Below, in pieces: positions 1-8,483 of a stretch of DNA of 64,000 bases. Within the stretch, counting starts at the first letter, position 1; the number at the start of each line of letters is the position of its first letter. The position numbers were made by a program, and so were the translations under genes. The stretch is from Bradyrhizobium daqingense. GTDB taxonomy: Bacteria > Pseudomonadota > Alphaproteobacteria > Rhizobiales > Xanthobacteraceae. Location of the stretch: positions 2,094,001 to 2,158,000 of the forward strand of contig NZ_CP088014.1 of NCBI RefSeq assembly GCF_021044685.1, in the 5' to 3' direction. The notes under the pieces are model-generated. The model was given only the letters and a program-made list of their open reading frames with translations, did no database searches and was not told the origin of the DNA.

Positions 1-755
1 ACGGGCGGTGAGCTCTCCGTGACGATCGACGGGGCAGCGCCGGGCTCAGAAGACTGAAGCGCAGGCGATTCCGTGAAGACCCAGTCTTCGCCTTCGTTCC
101 AGGGACCGCGCGTGTCGATCTCGCCGTGATCACCGCTACCGGTGGAGTCGTTGAAGTATTGATTCACGAGGCCGGGCGTCGGGGCGATCCGCCCGATGCT
201 GAAGGCGGGCTTGGACAGGCTTTCGAGAGCGCGCGCGAAGGCTTTCATATGCGTGATCTCGCGCGTCATCAGGAACTGCAGTGCGTCCTTGCTGCCGGCG
301 TCGTCGCAGAAATTGATCAGGCGCTCATACACGATCTTCGCGCGGGCCTCGGCGGCGATGTTGCTGCGAAGGTCGACGTCGAGCTCGCCGGTGATCTTGA
401 GATAGTCGGCCGTCCAGGGATTGCCTTGTGAGTTGAAGAGATTGACGCCGCCGCCGCCGGCAATCGCGATCAACGGATCGGCTTCCGCGGCCTGACGGTC
501 GTTCTTTGAGGGCGCGAGATGCATCCGCGCCAGGCAACCGACCACCTCGAGATGGCTGAGCTCTTCGGTGCCGATGTCCATCAAGAGGTCCTTGCGGTCA
601 GGATCCTCGCAGTTCAGCCCTTGAATCGAATATTGCATCGCGGCCGCGAGTTCCCCGTTGGCGCCGCCGAACTGCTCGAGCAGCATATTACCGAAACGCG
701 GATCGGGTTCGTCGACGCGCACGGTGAACATCAGTTTCTTGACGTGGTGATACAT
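1..755 (-). CDS. manganese catalase (3' end outside window)
   Basis: Di-manganese, ferritin-like catalase that disproportionates hydrogen peroxide in the cytoplasm. The frame is open to the left edge, so about 251 residues are visible and the last few tens are missing (the family is usually about 280-300). The family's metal ligands can be seen: Glu35 in NGELAAAMQY, Glu65 and His68 in TEELSHLEV, a later Glu in AAEARAKIVYERL and a His in TREITHMKAF. ATG 755 gives the standard N-terminus MYHHVKKLMF. No strong Shine-Dalgarno precedes it. It lies 118 bp downstream of the hydantoinase gene on the same strand, but a functional link is not evident. Confidence 0.93.
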   Translation of the reverse strand, partial: MYHHVKKLMFTVRVDEPDPRFGNMLLEQFGGANGELAAAMQYSIQGLNCEDPDRKDLLMDIGTEELSHLEVVGCLARMHLAPSKNDRQAAEADPLIAIAGGGGVNLFNSQGNPWTADYLKITGELDVDLRSNIAAEARAKIVYERLINFCDDAGSKDALQFLMTREITHMKAFARALESLSKPAFSIGRIAPTPGLVNQYFNDSTGSGDHGEIDTRGPWNEGEDWVFTESPALQSSEPGAAPSIVTESSPP

Positions 756-873
756 GGAGGGACTCGCGTGCTGGAGGGAAATATGCGCGACAACGAGGCC
801 TCCGAAGGTTCGTTCCTAAGTGCTCCAAGATTCAAGGCGCGGTTGTTTGGACGTCCGCCCAGATGCGACGGCT

Positions 874-2328
874 TTACGGCGTCACCGCGCCGCGTTCGAC
901 CGCGCGCGGGGCGGTCAGCTCTTTCCAGATCGAGTTGGCCAGATGCACTGGCGAGAAGGCGGGCCGTTCGATGTAGCGGCCGTCGCCGGCCTTAACGCGC
1001 AGATCACCGTCCTTCCAGGCAATGCGGCCATGTGACAGCGTCACGGCCGGCCCACCCGTGCAGGAAAAGCCTTCGAACACGTTGTAATCGATCCGGCTCA
1101 TCTGTCGCTTGGCGCTGATGGTCCTGGTCGCCTTGGGATCCCATATTACGATATCGGCATCCGAGCCGACTGCGATCGCGCCCTTGCGGGGAAAGATGTT
1201 GAGGATGCGGGCGATGTTGGCCGAGGTCACCGCGACGAACTCCTCTTTGGTCAGGCGTCCTGTGGTGACGCCCGCGGTCCACAACAGCGCCAGGCGATCT
1301 TCGAGGCCACCGGTGCCGTTCGGGATCTTCCTGAAGTCGGTAAGGCCGAACCGCTTCTGCGCGGTGGTGAAGGCGCAATGGTCGGTCGCGACCACCTGGA
1401 GCGAGCCGGCTTGCAGGCCGGCCCACAGGCTGTCCTGGTGCGACTTGTCGCGGAACGGCGGCGACATCACGCGCTGCGCGGAATGGTTCCAGTCTTTGTT
1501 CTGGTACTCGCCGGCATCGAGCAGCAGATGCTGGATCAGCGGCTCGCCATAGACGCGCTTTCCGGCCGCGCGGGCCCGCGCGATCGCCTCATGGGCTTCG
1601 CGGCAGCTGGTGTGCACGATATAGACCGGCGTACCCGTCATGTCCGCGATCATGATGGCGCGATTGGTGGCTTCGCCCTCGACCTCCGGCGGCCGCGAGT
1701 AGGCGTGGCCTTCCGGGCCGGTGACGCCGCGTGCGATCAGCGCCTCCTGCATCAAGGCGACGACGTCGCCGTTTTCTGCATGGACCACCGGCATGGCGCC
1801 GAGATGGGCGCAGCGCGCGAACGAGTTATAGAGCTCGTCATCGTTCACCATCAGCGCGCCCTTGTAGGCCATGAAGTGCTTGAAGGTGTTGATGCCGTAG
1901 GTTTTGACCACGGTCTCCATCTCGTCGTGGATCTGCTTCGACCACGACGTCACCGCCATGTGGAAGCCGTAGTCGGCGGCCGCCTTCTCGGATTTGTGCC
2001 GCCAGTCCTGATAGGCCGCGAGCATCGACTCGCCGGGATCCGGCAGGCAGAAATCCACCACCATGGTCGTGCCGCCGGCGAGCGCCGCCTTGGTTCCCGA
2101 TTCGAAATCGTCTGCCGTCACGGTGCCCATGAACGGCATTTCGAGATGGGTGTGCGGGTCGATGCCACCCGGGATGACGTAGGCGCCGCCGGCGTCGATC
2201 ACGTCGGTGCCGGTCGGCGCATCGAGCGAGGCCCCGATCGCGACGATGGTCTCGCCCTCGATCAACACGTCGGCGCGGCGCGAATGATCGTGATTGACGA
2301 CGGTGCCGCCGCGGACGAGGAGGGGCAT
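874..2328 (-). CDS. hydA: dihydropyrimidinase / D-hydantoinase
   Basis: Cyclic amidohydrolase of 484 residues that opens dihydropyrimidine or 5-substituted hydantoin rings. The metal-dependent amidohydrolase hallmarks are in order: DPHTHLEMPF near residue 57, the lysine expected to be carboxylated in NTFKHFMAYKG near 150, HAENGD near 185, VHTSC near 240 and ATDHCAF near 317. Length matches the family. The start is preceded by CGGAG about 8 nt upstream. No N-carbamoyl amino acid hydrolase or dihydropyrimidine dehydrogenase gene lies next to it, so catabolic pyrimidine use and hydantoin use cannot be told apart. The TetR gene upstream is on the same strand but faces its own operator region. Confidence 0.93.
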   Translation of the reverse strand: MPLLVRGGTVVNHDHSRRADVLIEGETIVAIGASLDAPTGTDVIDAGGAYVIPGGIDPHTHLEMPFMGTVTADDFESGTKAALAGGTTMVVDFCLPDPGESMLAAYQDWRHKSEKAAADYGFHMAVTSWSKQIHDEMETVVKTYGINTFKHFMAYKGALMVNDDELYNSFARCAHLGAMPVVHAENGDVVALMQEALIARGVTGPEGHAYSRPPEVEGEATNRAIMIADMTGTPVYIVHTSCREAHEAIARARAAGKRVYGEPLIQHLLLDAGEYQNKDWNHSAQRVMSPPFRDKSHQDSLWAGLQAGSLQVVATDHCAFTTAQKRFGLTDFRKIPNGTGGLEDRLALLWTAGVTTGRLTKEEFVAVTSANIARILNIFPRKGAIAVGSDADIVIWDPKATRTISAKRQMSRIDYNVFEGFSCTGGPAVTLSHGRIAWKDGDLRVKAGDGRYIERPAFSPVHLANSIWKELTAPRAVERGAVTP

Positions 2329-2440
2329 GAAGGACTCCGGGAGTGCGAGGGATGTTTCGCCGCGAGGCTAGGCGTGGCCGTCGCGATACGACAGGCGAAA
2401 TTTTAGTCAGCCTCAGCCAATGGTTTCACCGCGTCGGCCC

Positions 2441-3052
2441 TTAAGCCCCGTGCGCGGCCAGTCCATCCAGCATTGCGCGCACGAGGCCCGCGATCTCCTT
2501 GCGCAGCGCCGGCAGCGGCACGGCGACCAGCTTCTGCTCCAGTCCCAACGCCACCATACCATGCACCGCCGAGAACAGGCTGCGGGCGGTGATGCTCAGC
2601 TCCCCCTGGCCGCGCTCAGGAAACAGCCGCGCCAGCGGCTGGTAGATGTGGCGGAACAGCTGCAGCTGGTCGTTGACGGACCAGTCGGGGAGGACCTTGT
2701 CAGCCGCCATGCGATGCTCGAACAGTGCGCGCCAGAGCTCGAGATTCTCGGCGGCGAAATCGCAATAGGCGATGGCGGTGCGGACCAGAATTTCCTGGGG
2801 CGATGGTTCACCCGCGCGTTCCGCCGCGCTGAGGGCTTCGTCGAGGCGATGCAGGGTGCGCGAGCCGACGCGCAGGACGAGTTCGTCGACGTCAGCAACG
2901 AGATTGTAGACAGCGCCGTTGGCGCACCCGATCTCCCGGGCAAGATCGCGGGTCTTCAGGCCCGCCAACCCCCGCTCCGCAATCATCCGCTCGGCCGCCT
3001 TGATCAGTTCGAGCCGTAATTTCTCTCGCCGTTCCAATGCCTTACTTATCAT
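2441..3052 (-). CDS. TetR/AcrR-family transcriptional regulator
   Basis: A 203-residue one-component repressor. The N-terminal helix-turn-helix spans about residues 10-55 (GLAGLKTRDLAREIGCANGA followed by VYNLVADVDEL), and the C-terminal part is an all-helical ligand domain of the WHG type. The start was placed at ATG 3052; the longer open frame upstream runs antisense through pspA and is not credible. It is divergent from pspA with 99 bp between the starts, and that gap holds three similar palindromes centred at 3071, 3093 and 3129. This strongly suggests that it controls itself and pspA. Its ligand is unknown. Confidence 0.9.
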   Translation of the reverse strand: MISKALERREKLRLELIKAAERMIAERGLAGLKTRDLAREIGCANGAVYNLVADVDELVLRVGSRTLHRLDEALSAAERAGEPSPQEILVRTAIAYCDFAAENLELWRALFEHRMAADKVLPDWSVNDQLQLFRHIYQPLARLFPERGQGELSITARSLFSAVHGMVALGLEQKLVAVPLPALRKEIAGLVRAMLDGLAAHGA

Positions 3053-3063
3053 TAACCAAACTC

Positions 3064-3135
3064 TTGAGCGATGCTCAAATATTTCTTGAACGATGTTCAA
3101 GTTTCTTGCTACAAACCATCTGTGAGCAACGCTCA
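3064..3135. promoter_or_regulatory. three related palindromic operators between tetR and pspA
   Basis: Three inverted repeats with a 3-bp centre: TTGAGC-GAT-GCTCAA at 3064-3078, TTGAAC-GAT-GTTCAA at 3086-3100 and TGAGC-AAC-GCTCA at 3123-3135. They share the half-site T-T/G-GA-G/A-C. Centre spacings are 22 and 36 bp; the first is two helical turns. A plausible pspA promoter uses TTGAAC 3086-3091 as -35 and TACAAA 3110-3115 as -10 (18-bp spacer), so the middle palindrome would overlap the -35 box. Inferred to be bound by the adjacent TetR protein. Confidence 0.75.
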
Positions 3136-3151
3136 TAACAGGGAGCTGCAG

Positions 3152-3847
3152 ATGTTCAAGACCGTCGTGACCCTTTTCCGCGGCAGCGTGGCCGCAGCGG
3201 GGGAGGAATTGGAAGACCGGACCGCCCTTCTCATCCTCGACCAACAGATGCGCGATGCGGCCGCGGCCGTCGACCGCAGCAAGCGCACGCTGGCGCTGGC
3301 GATTGCGCAGGACCAGCAGGAAGGCCGCAAGCTCGAAACGACCAATGCGCGCATCGCCGATCTCGAGACCCGCGCGGTTGCGGCGCTCGACGGCGGGCGC
3401 GAGGACCTCGCCAAGGACGCCGCCGAAGCGATCGCGGCTCTCGAAGCTGATCGCGATGCGGCAATGACGGCGCGCGCGCTGTTCGCGACCGAGATCGCCC
3501 GGCTGAAGCGCCATGTCGCCAACGCGCAGGCCCGCATCACCGAGCTCGACCGCGGCCGCCGTATCGCCCGCGCCTCGGAAGCGGTTCGCTCGCTTCGCCG
3601 CAGCGGGATCGAGGCGGCACGTCCCTACGAATCCACATTGCCGGAGGCGGAGGGTACGCTGAGGCGCCTGCGCGAGCGGCAGATGGAGGCTCAGGCCGCC
3701 GACGATGCCCTGGTCGAGCTCGACGCGGCCAGCGGTCCGCTCGCGACCGCCGAACGACTCGCCGAACAGGGCTTCGGCCCCCGGCTCAAGACGACCGCAG
3801 ATGACGTGCTGGCGCGGTTGAAGTCCAGGCGCATGCCGGCAGCCTGA
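3152..3847 (+). CDS. pspA: PspA/IM30-family membrane stress protein
   Basis: A 231-residue ESCRT-III-like protein, almost wholly helical and coiled coil, with a short amphipathic N-terminus (MFKTVVTLFRGSV) typical of PspA/Vipp1 membrane binding. PspA proteins bind stressed inner membranes and limit proton leak. ATG 3152 follows GGGAGCTGCAG; an in-frame start at 3071 would translate through the operators and was rejected. The gene is followed 52 bp later by a YiaA-like membrane protein, then by a zinc-ribbon protein. There is no PspF or sigma-54 promoter as in enterobacteria; control here appears to be by the divergent TetR gene. Confidence 0.88.
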   Translation: MFKTVVTLFRGSVAAAGEELEDRTALLILDQQMRDAAAAVDRSKRTLALAIAQDQQEGRKLETTNARIADLETRAVAALDGGREDLAKDAAEAIAALEADRDAAMTARALFATEIARLKRHVANAQARITELDRGRRIARASEAVRSLRRSGIEAARPYESTLPEAEGTLRRLRERQMEAQAADDALVELDAASGPLATAERLAEQGFGPRLKTTADDVLARLKSRRMPAA

Positions 3848-3899
3848 TCTCAACACTCGTTTCGAACCCAATCGTCAATTGAACCATTAGGAGACCATC

Positions 3900-4175
3900 A
3901 TGAACCAGAATGGCCAGCCCCACAGCAGCGCGTGGGTGAGCTTCACTTACGCATCCTTCGCAGCCTCCGCCTTCCTCGTCGCCATCGGCATCTTCTTCCT
4001 GCCGATCGACCTCTGGATGAAGGGCTATCTCACCATGGGCATCGTCATGCTGATCCAGACCTGCATCACGTTGACCAAGACCGTGCGCGACAATCACGAG
4101 AGTAGCCGCCTCGTGAATCGTATCGAGGATGCCAAGGCCGAGCGGCTGCTGATGGAAGTTTCCAAAGCGGCTTGA
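3900..4175 (+). CDS. YiaA/YiaB-family inner membrane protein
   Basis: A 91-residue protein with two predicted membrane helices, roughly residues 11-33 (SFTYASFAASAFLVAIGIFF) and 40-60, followed by a charged cytoplasmic tail. This is the two-helix YiaAB domain, function unknown. ATG 3900 is preceded by TTAGGAGACC, a good Shine-Dalgarno. Its position 52 bp after pspA with no terminator between suggests co-transcription, placing it in the same envelope-stress unit. YiaAB domains are often found with PspA-type genes; the co-occurrence here is seen, the functional tie is inferred. Confidence 0.85.
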   Translation: MNQNGQPHSSAWVSFTYASFAASAFLVAIGIFFLPIDLWMKGYLTMGIVMLIQTCITLTKTVRDNHESSRLVNRIEDAKAERLLMEVSKAA

Positions 4176-4333
4176 GAGCGGAACTGAATCGCAGCGGCGG
4201 GGCAACATGCTCCGCCGCGTTTGCGTCCAGGCACATCTCGCAAGACGTTTATGGACCGAGATATCCGTCACGCATTGTGCTTCACACGCAGGTGCGATAT
4301 GGCTCTCGCGCTTTCCAGAGGCGGAGACGAGCT

Positions 4334-4540
4334 TTGTCGAAACAATCCCTGCGTGAGGAGGCCGAGCGCCTGATCCGCGAATCGATGGAAAAGAAGACCA
4401 TCGTGGTCAAGCAGGGCGCCACCCGCATCGAGGCGGTCTGCGGCAAGTGCGGCGCGCCGAACCGGGTGCAGGCGGAGAAGGGCCAGACCCGCGTCAAGTT
4501 CGCCTGCAAGAATTGCGGGCACAAGCAGGAGACGCTGTAG
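4334..4540 (+). CDS. small zinc-ribbon protein
   Basis: A 68-residue protein with a basic, charged N-terminal helix (SLREEAERLIRESMEKK) and a C-terminal zinc ribbon made of two CxxC knuckles, CGKCGAPN and CKNCGHKQ. No further function is recognised. I chose the TTG at 4334 because GGAGACGAG lies 8-10 nt upstream and the protein then begins with the predicted helix; a TTG at 4172 overlapping the stop of the previous gene would add 54 unconserved-looking residues. It is 158 bp downstream of the YiaA-like gene and may or may not share its transcript. Confidence 0.7.
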   Translation: MSKQSLREEAERLIRESMEKKTIVVKQGATRIEAVCGKCGAPNRVQAEKGQTRVKFACKNCGHKQETL

Positions 4541-4581
4541 TCGAGACGCGCAAAGGCGCTCCTCACCTTTAGGGTGGACAG

Positions 4582-5427
4582 TCAGTCTCCCTTCACGAAC
4601 CTCGCGAACGCATCCGCAAAGTCGGGATGCCAGCGCGACAGCGGTGGGCGATTCTCGATGATGTCGCCGGCTGCCCAGATCATGCGCTTCTCGTCGAGCG
4701 CGCGCGGCACGTCATTGTCGGGACAGAGAATATAGAAGTCGCCGGCCTCCAGCCGCGTCAGCATGAACTCGATCGTCTGCTCCGGCGTCCAGGCGCCGGC
4801 CGGTTTCTCCGTGCTGCCTTTCGCGGTGAGCCCCGTGAAGACGAAGCCGGGAATGAGCAGATGCGCAGTGATGCGGCAGTCCTTCGCGTTGCGCAGCTCG
4901 TGCTGGAGCGCTTCGGTGAACGCCTTCACGCCCGCCTTGGACACGTTATAGGCGGGATCGCCGGGCGGGGTGGTGATGCCTTGCTTGGATCCGGTGTTGA
5001 TGATGAGGCCCGGCTTGCCGCGCGCGATCATGTTCGGTGCGAAGATGCGCGAGCCGTTGATGATGCCCCACATGTTGACGTCGATGATGCGTTGCCAATT
5101 GTCAGGCTCGGCGAACAAGGTGCTGCCGGGCTGGATGCCGGCATTGTTCATCAGGATGTCGGTCCCGCCGAAGCGCTCGCGCACGGCGCGTTCGAGTTCC
5201 GTCACGCCGTCGGCCTTGCTGACATCGACGGCAAACATCATCACATCTGCGGCACCCCCGCTAGGCGACAGTTTTGCTGCAGCCTCGGCCAGTCGTCCCT
5301 GATCGACATCCGCGATGCACACCTTCATGCCGGTGCGCGCAAACGCCGCGGCGGCGGCAAATCCGATGCCGGATGCGCCGCCCGTGATCACAGCAACGTT
5401 GTCCTCGGCGATGGCGGGATGTGACAT
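4582..5427 (-). CDS. SDR-family NAD(P)-dependent oxidoreductase
   Basis: Classical short-chain dehydrogenase of 281 residues. The Rossmann glycine motif TGGASGIG is near residue 14, NNAG near 93, and the catalytic YNVSK (Tyr-x3-Lys) near 160. The substrate is not predictable from sequence. ATG 5427 (MSHPAIAEDN) follows CGGAGAATCCGC; the longer in-frame start at 5502 has no ribosome binding site. It is divergent from an aldehyde dehydrogenase, so an alcohol-to-aldehyde-to-acid sequence on an unknown substrate is a reasonable but unproven idea. Confidence 0.9.
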   Translation of the reverse strand: MSHPAIAEDNVAVITGGASGIGFAAAAAFARTGMKVCIADVDQGRLAEAAAKLSPSGGAADVMMFAVDVSKADGVTELERAVRERFGGTDILMNNAGIQPGSTLFAEPDNWQRIIDVNMWGIINGSRIFAPNMIARGKPGLIINTGSKQGITTPPGDPAYNVSKAGVKAFTEALQHELRNAKDCRITAHLLIPGFVFTGLTAKGSTEKPAGAWTPEQTIEFMLTRLEAGDFYILCPDNDVPRALDEKRMIWAAGDIIENRPPLSRWHPDFADAFARFVKGD

Positions 5428-5437
5428 GCGGATTCTC

Positions 5438-5460
5438 CGGCGAAGTATTGCGCTTCGCCG
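5438..5460. promoter_or_regulatory. inverted repeat just upstream of the SDR start
   Basis: Arms CGGCGAAG (5438-5445) and CTTCGCCG (5453-5460) with a 7-nt centre. It lies 11-33 nt upstream of the SDR ATG and touches its Shine-Dalgarno. It could be an operator for the divergent SDR/aldehyde dehydrogenase pair or a leader hairpin; the sequence does not decide. Confidence 0.35.
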
Positions 5461-5614
5461 TAGCATAGCACGCCCCGCGCGCGAGGCTGCACAAGTCAGC
5501 ATGGGAGGTCTTCGTTCCGCGCCGCCTTTACGCTTCTCCGGCCCCGCTGTACTTTACGCCACCAACGATCCTGCCCAGATCGAACCCAATAATCAGCTGA
5601 CAGGGAGTGCAGCC

Positions 5615-7111
5615 ATGGCTGTGTCGCAGGCTATTCCGATCACGCGCCATCCGTTCGCGAACGGGTCCTACAAGCAGATGCTGATCGACGGGAAGTGGGT
5701 CGACGCTGCCTCAGGCAAGCGGTTCGAGACCCGCAATCCCGCCACTGGCGAGCTGCTTGCGACCGTCGCCGAAGGCGACAAGGGAGACATCGACCGCGCG
5801 GTCGCCGCCGCACGCCGCGCCTTCGAGGGCCCCTGGAGCAAGGTGAAGCCGTTCGAGCGGCAGAACCTGCTGCTCAAGCTCGCCGACCTCGTCGAGAAGA
5901 ATTTCGACGAATTGTCGCAGCTCGACACGCTCGACATGGGCGCTCCCGTCAGCCGCACCCGCGCCTATCGTCTCCGCGCCATCGGCATGCTGCGTTATTA
6001 CGCCGGCCAGACCACCGCGCTGCACGGCGAGACCATCGAGAATTCGCTCCCCGGCGAGATCTTCTCCTATACGCTGAAGGAGCCGGTCGGTGTCGTCGGC
6101 GCCATCATCCCCTGGAACGGGCCGCTGACGGCAACGATCTGGAAAATCGGCCCGGCGATCGCGACCGGCTGCACCGTGGTGCTCAAGCCTGCCGAAGAAG
6201 CACCGCTGACTTCGCTGCGCATCGCCGAGCTGGCGATGGAAGCGGGCGTGCCGCCCGGGGTCATCAACGTTGTGCCCGGCTACGGCGAGACGGCGGGCGC
6301 TGCGCTCGCCTCGCATCACGACGTCGACAAGGTCGCCTTCACCGGCTCGCATGTCACGGGCCAGTCGATCATCCGTGCCTCCGCCGGCAACCTCAAGCGG
6401 GTCTCGCTGGAGCTTGGCGGCAAGTCTCCGGACATCGTGTTCGCGGACGCCGATCTCGATGCGGCGGTGCCGGGCGCTGCGATGGCGGTGTTCGCCAACT
6501 CCGGGCAGATCTGCAGCGCCGGCACCCGCCTGTTCGTCGAGCAGTCGATCTATGAGGAGTTCGTCGGCCGCGTCGCCGAGTTCGGCAAGAAGCTGCAAGT
6601 CGGCAACGGTCTCGATCCCAACACGCAGATCGGGCCGCTGGTGTCGGAGCAGCAGCTAGAACGCGTCACCGGCTATCTCGACATCGGTCAGAAGGAGGGC
6701 GCCAGGGCCCTTGCCGGCGGCGGCCGCGTCACCGAAGGCGCGCTGTCGAAGGGCTTCTTCGTCTCGCCGACGGTGTTCGCTGGCGTCCAGGACAACATGC
6801 GCATCGCGCAGGAGGAGATCTTCGGGCCCGTCATCTCGGCGATCGCGTTCAAGGACATGGACGAGCTGGTCAAGCGAGCCAACAACACGACGTTCGGCCT
6901 CGGCTCCGGCCTGTGGACGCGCGACGTCAGCAAGGCGCATGCGGTGGCGAAGAGCCTGCGCGCCGGCTCGGTGTGGGTGAACTGCTACCAGGCCATGGAT
7001 CCGGCCGTGCCGTTCGGCGGCTACAAGATGAGTGGCTACGGGCGAGAGTCCGGCAAGCAGCATGTCGAGGAATATCTCAACGTGAAGGCCGTCTGGATCA
7101 AGACGGCGTAA
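5615..7111 (+). CDS. aldehyde dehydrogenase family protein
   Basis: NAD(P)-dependent aldehyde dehydrogenase of 498 residues, normal for the family. The general base is Glu266 in LELGGKSPDIVF and the nucleophile Cys300 in NSGQICSAGTR; the nucleotide site VVLKPAEEAPLT and the EEIFGPV motif are also present. ATG 5615 follows CAGGGAG; the open frame extends about 300 bp further upstream but that part lacks a start signal. It oxidises an aldehyde to its acid; the closest known types act on betaine, phenylacetaldehyde or similar aldehydes, and the actual substrate cannot be read from sequence. Divergent from an SDR gene. Confidence 0.93.
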   Translation: MAVSQAIPITRHPFANGSYKQMLIDGKWVDAASGKRFETRNPATGELLATVAEGDKGDIDRAVAAARRAFEGPWSKVKPFERQNLLLKLADLVEKNFDELSQLDTLDMGAPVSRTRAYRLRAIGMLRYYAGQTTALHGETIENSLPGEIFSYTLKEPVGVVGAIIPWNGPLTATIWKIGPAIATGCTVVLKPAEEAPLTSLRIAELAMEAGVPPGVINVVPGYGETAGAALASHHDVDKVAFTGSHVTGQSIIRASAGNLKRVSLELGGKSPDIVFADADLDAAVPGAAMAVFANSGQICSAGTRLFVEQSIYEEFVGRVAEFGKKLQVGNGLDPNTQIGPLVSEQQLERVTGYLDIGQKEGARALAGGGRVTEGALSKGFFVSPTVFAGVQDNMRIAQEEIFGPVISAIAFKDMDELVKRANNTTFGLGSGLWTRDVSKAHAVAKSLRAGSVWVNCYQAMDPAVPFGGYKMSGYGRESGKQHVEEYLNVKAVWIKTA

Positions 7112-7154
7112 GATCTGTTCTCGCTCGCCTTCCGCGAGAGGGAATATCTACTTG

Positions 7155-7183
7155 GGGGCGGCACCTTTTCCGGTGACCGCCCC
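7155..7183 (+). terminator. hairpin downstream of aldehyde dehydrogenase
   Basis: Arms GGGGCGGCACC and GGTGACCGCCCC pair over 11 bp with one bulged A and a TTTTCC loop, 43 bp after the stop codon. No T-run follows, so it is at best a weak intrinsic terminator. Confidence 0.4.
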
Positions 7184-7226
7184 TCGCTATATGATCCACA
7201 TCCTTTCATAGACATCCGGGGACCCC

Positions 7227-8354
7227 ATGAAATTCGAGGCGTTGTTCAAACCGTTGCAGGTCGGCCCGTACAAGCTTGCGCACCGCGTTGCGATGGCGCC
7301 GCTGACGCGCATGCGTGCCGAGCGCGAAACCTTCGCACCGCGACCGCTCAACGCCGAATATTACGGCCAGCGCGCAACGCCGGGCGGCCTGATCGTCGCC
7401 GAAGCCTCGCCGGTGCTCTCGCACGGCCGCGGCAATCCTGCGACCCCCGGGATCTATTCGGAGGCGCAAATCGCCGGCTGGCGCAAGGTGGTCGACGCCG
7501 TGCATGCCAAGGGCGGCATCATCTTTCTCCAGCTCTGGCATGTCGGCCGGGTCTCGCATTCCTCGTTCCATGGCGGCGCGCTGCCGGTCTCGGCCTCGGC
7601 GATCCCGATCAGGGCCGAGGGCATGAAGGCGATGACCGTCGACGGCAAGATCGCCGATTACGAGACGCCGCGCGCGCTGGAGACCGCGGAGGTCAAGGAC
7701 ATCGTCGAGGCGTTTCGGCAGGGGGCCAGGAACGCGCTGGCCGCCGGCTTCGACGGCGTCGAGATCCACGGCGCCAACGGCTATCTGCTCGAGCAGTTCC
7801 TGCAATCGCGCAGCAACCAGCGCACCGATCAATATGGTGGCTCCATCGAGAACCGCGCGCGGCTGCTGCTCGAGGTGACGCAGGCTGCGATCGACGTCTG
7901 GGGCGCCAACCGCGTCGCCGTCCGGCTGTCGCCTCACGGCATCGCCAATGATTCCGGCGAGCCCGACCCGATGCCGCTCTATACCCACGTCGTGAAGGCG
8001 CTCGACAAGCTTGGTCTGGCCTATCTTCACTTCATCGAGCCGCGCTCCAGCGGCGCTGGCCGCGCCGACGTTCACTGGGAGAACGTGCCCTCGGCGATGG
8101 TACTGTTCCGCCCGATCTACAGCGGCGTCCTGATGACCGCCGGCGGTTTCACCGGCGAGACCGCGAATGCGGCCATCGCCCAGGGACACGCCGACATCAT
8201 CGCCTTCGGCCGCATCTTCATCTCCAATCCCGATCTGCCGCGCCGCCTTCAGCACGACTATCCGATCACGCCGTACAACCGTGCGACGTTCTACAGCGGC
8301 GAGGCGAAGGGGTACACGGATTATCCGGTGTATGACGAGTTGACGCCGGCGTAG
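7227..8354 (+). CDS. nemA: alkene reductase, old yellow enzyme family
   Basis: FMN-dependent NAD(P)H ene-reductase of 375 residues in the N-ethylmaleimide reductase / morphinone reductase group, which reduces activated C=C bonds and nitro groups. Visible: the N-terminal barrel start VGPYKLAHRVAMAPLTRMRA, the FMN-stacking region QLWHVGRVSH, the family signature HGANGYLLEQFLQSRSN followed by RTDQYGGSIENR, and the C-terminal FMN phosphate site GGFTGETAN...AFGRIFISNPDL. ATG 7227 follows CATCCGGGGACCCC. It probably forms a single-gene unit; the palindromic repeat after it may help end transcription. Confidence 0.92.
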   Translation: MKFEALFKPLQVGPYKLAHRVAMAPLTRMRAERETFAPRPLNAEYYGQRATPGGLIVAEASPVLSHGRGNPATPGIYSEAQIAGWRKVVDAVHAKGGIIFLQLWHVGRVSHSSFHGGALPVSASAIPIRAEGMKAMTVDGKIADYETPRALETAEVKDIVEAFRQGARNALAAGFDGVEIHGANGYLLEQFLQSRSNQRTDQYGGSIENRARLLLEVTQAAIDVWGANRVAVRLSPHGIANDSGEPDPMPLYTHVVKALDKLGLAYLHFIEPRSSGAGRADVHWENVPSAMVLFRPIYSGVLMTAGGFTGETANAAIAQGHADIIAFGRIFISNPDLPRRLQHDYPITPYNRATFYSGEAKGYTDYPVYDELTPA

Positions 8355-8366
8355 CCTTTCTTCGTA

Positions 8367-8443
8367 GCCCGGATGGAGCGCAGCGAAATCCGGGATTCGT
8401 CCCCGCGGCACGATTCCCGGATTGCGCTTCGCTCCATCCGGGC
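8367..8443. repeat. palindromic intergenic repeat, GCCCGGATGGAGCG type
   Basis: Left arm begins GCCCGGATGGAGCGCAGCGA and the right arm ends with its near-complement TTCGCTCCATCCGGGC, so the element can fold into one long hairpin of about 29-bp arms around a 19-nt centre. It starts 13 bp after the nemA stop. Of a type commonly dispersed in rhizobial genomes. Confidence 0.8.
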
Positions 8444-8483
8444 CACGGAGCTATTGTGGTGCTCCGACTGTCACCACAAACTC

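Noticed and set aside
2441..3871. A 476-codon minus-strand frame spanning the TetR gene and running antisense through pspA
   Set aside because: Only the last 203 codons look like a protein (TetR). The rest is arginine-rich antisense to pspA and crosses the operator region; the ATG at 3052 gives a normal TetR.
4172..4333. TTG start at 4172 for the zinc-ribbon protein
   Set aside because: It would overlap the previous stop and add 54 residues with no conserved look; TTG 4334 has a ribosome binding site.
5695..6598. Long frames on both strands inside the aldehyde dehydrogenase gene
   Set aside because: Arg/His-rich shadows of GC-rich coding DNA with no start signal; the aldehyde dehydrogenase frame carries all family motifs.
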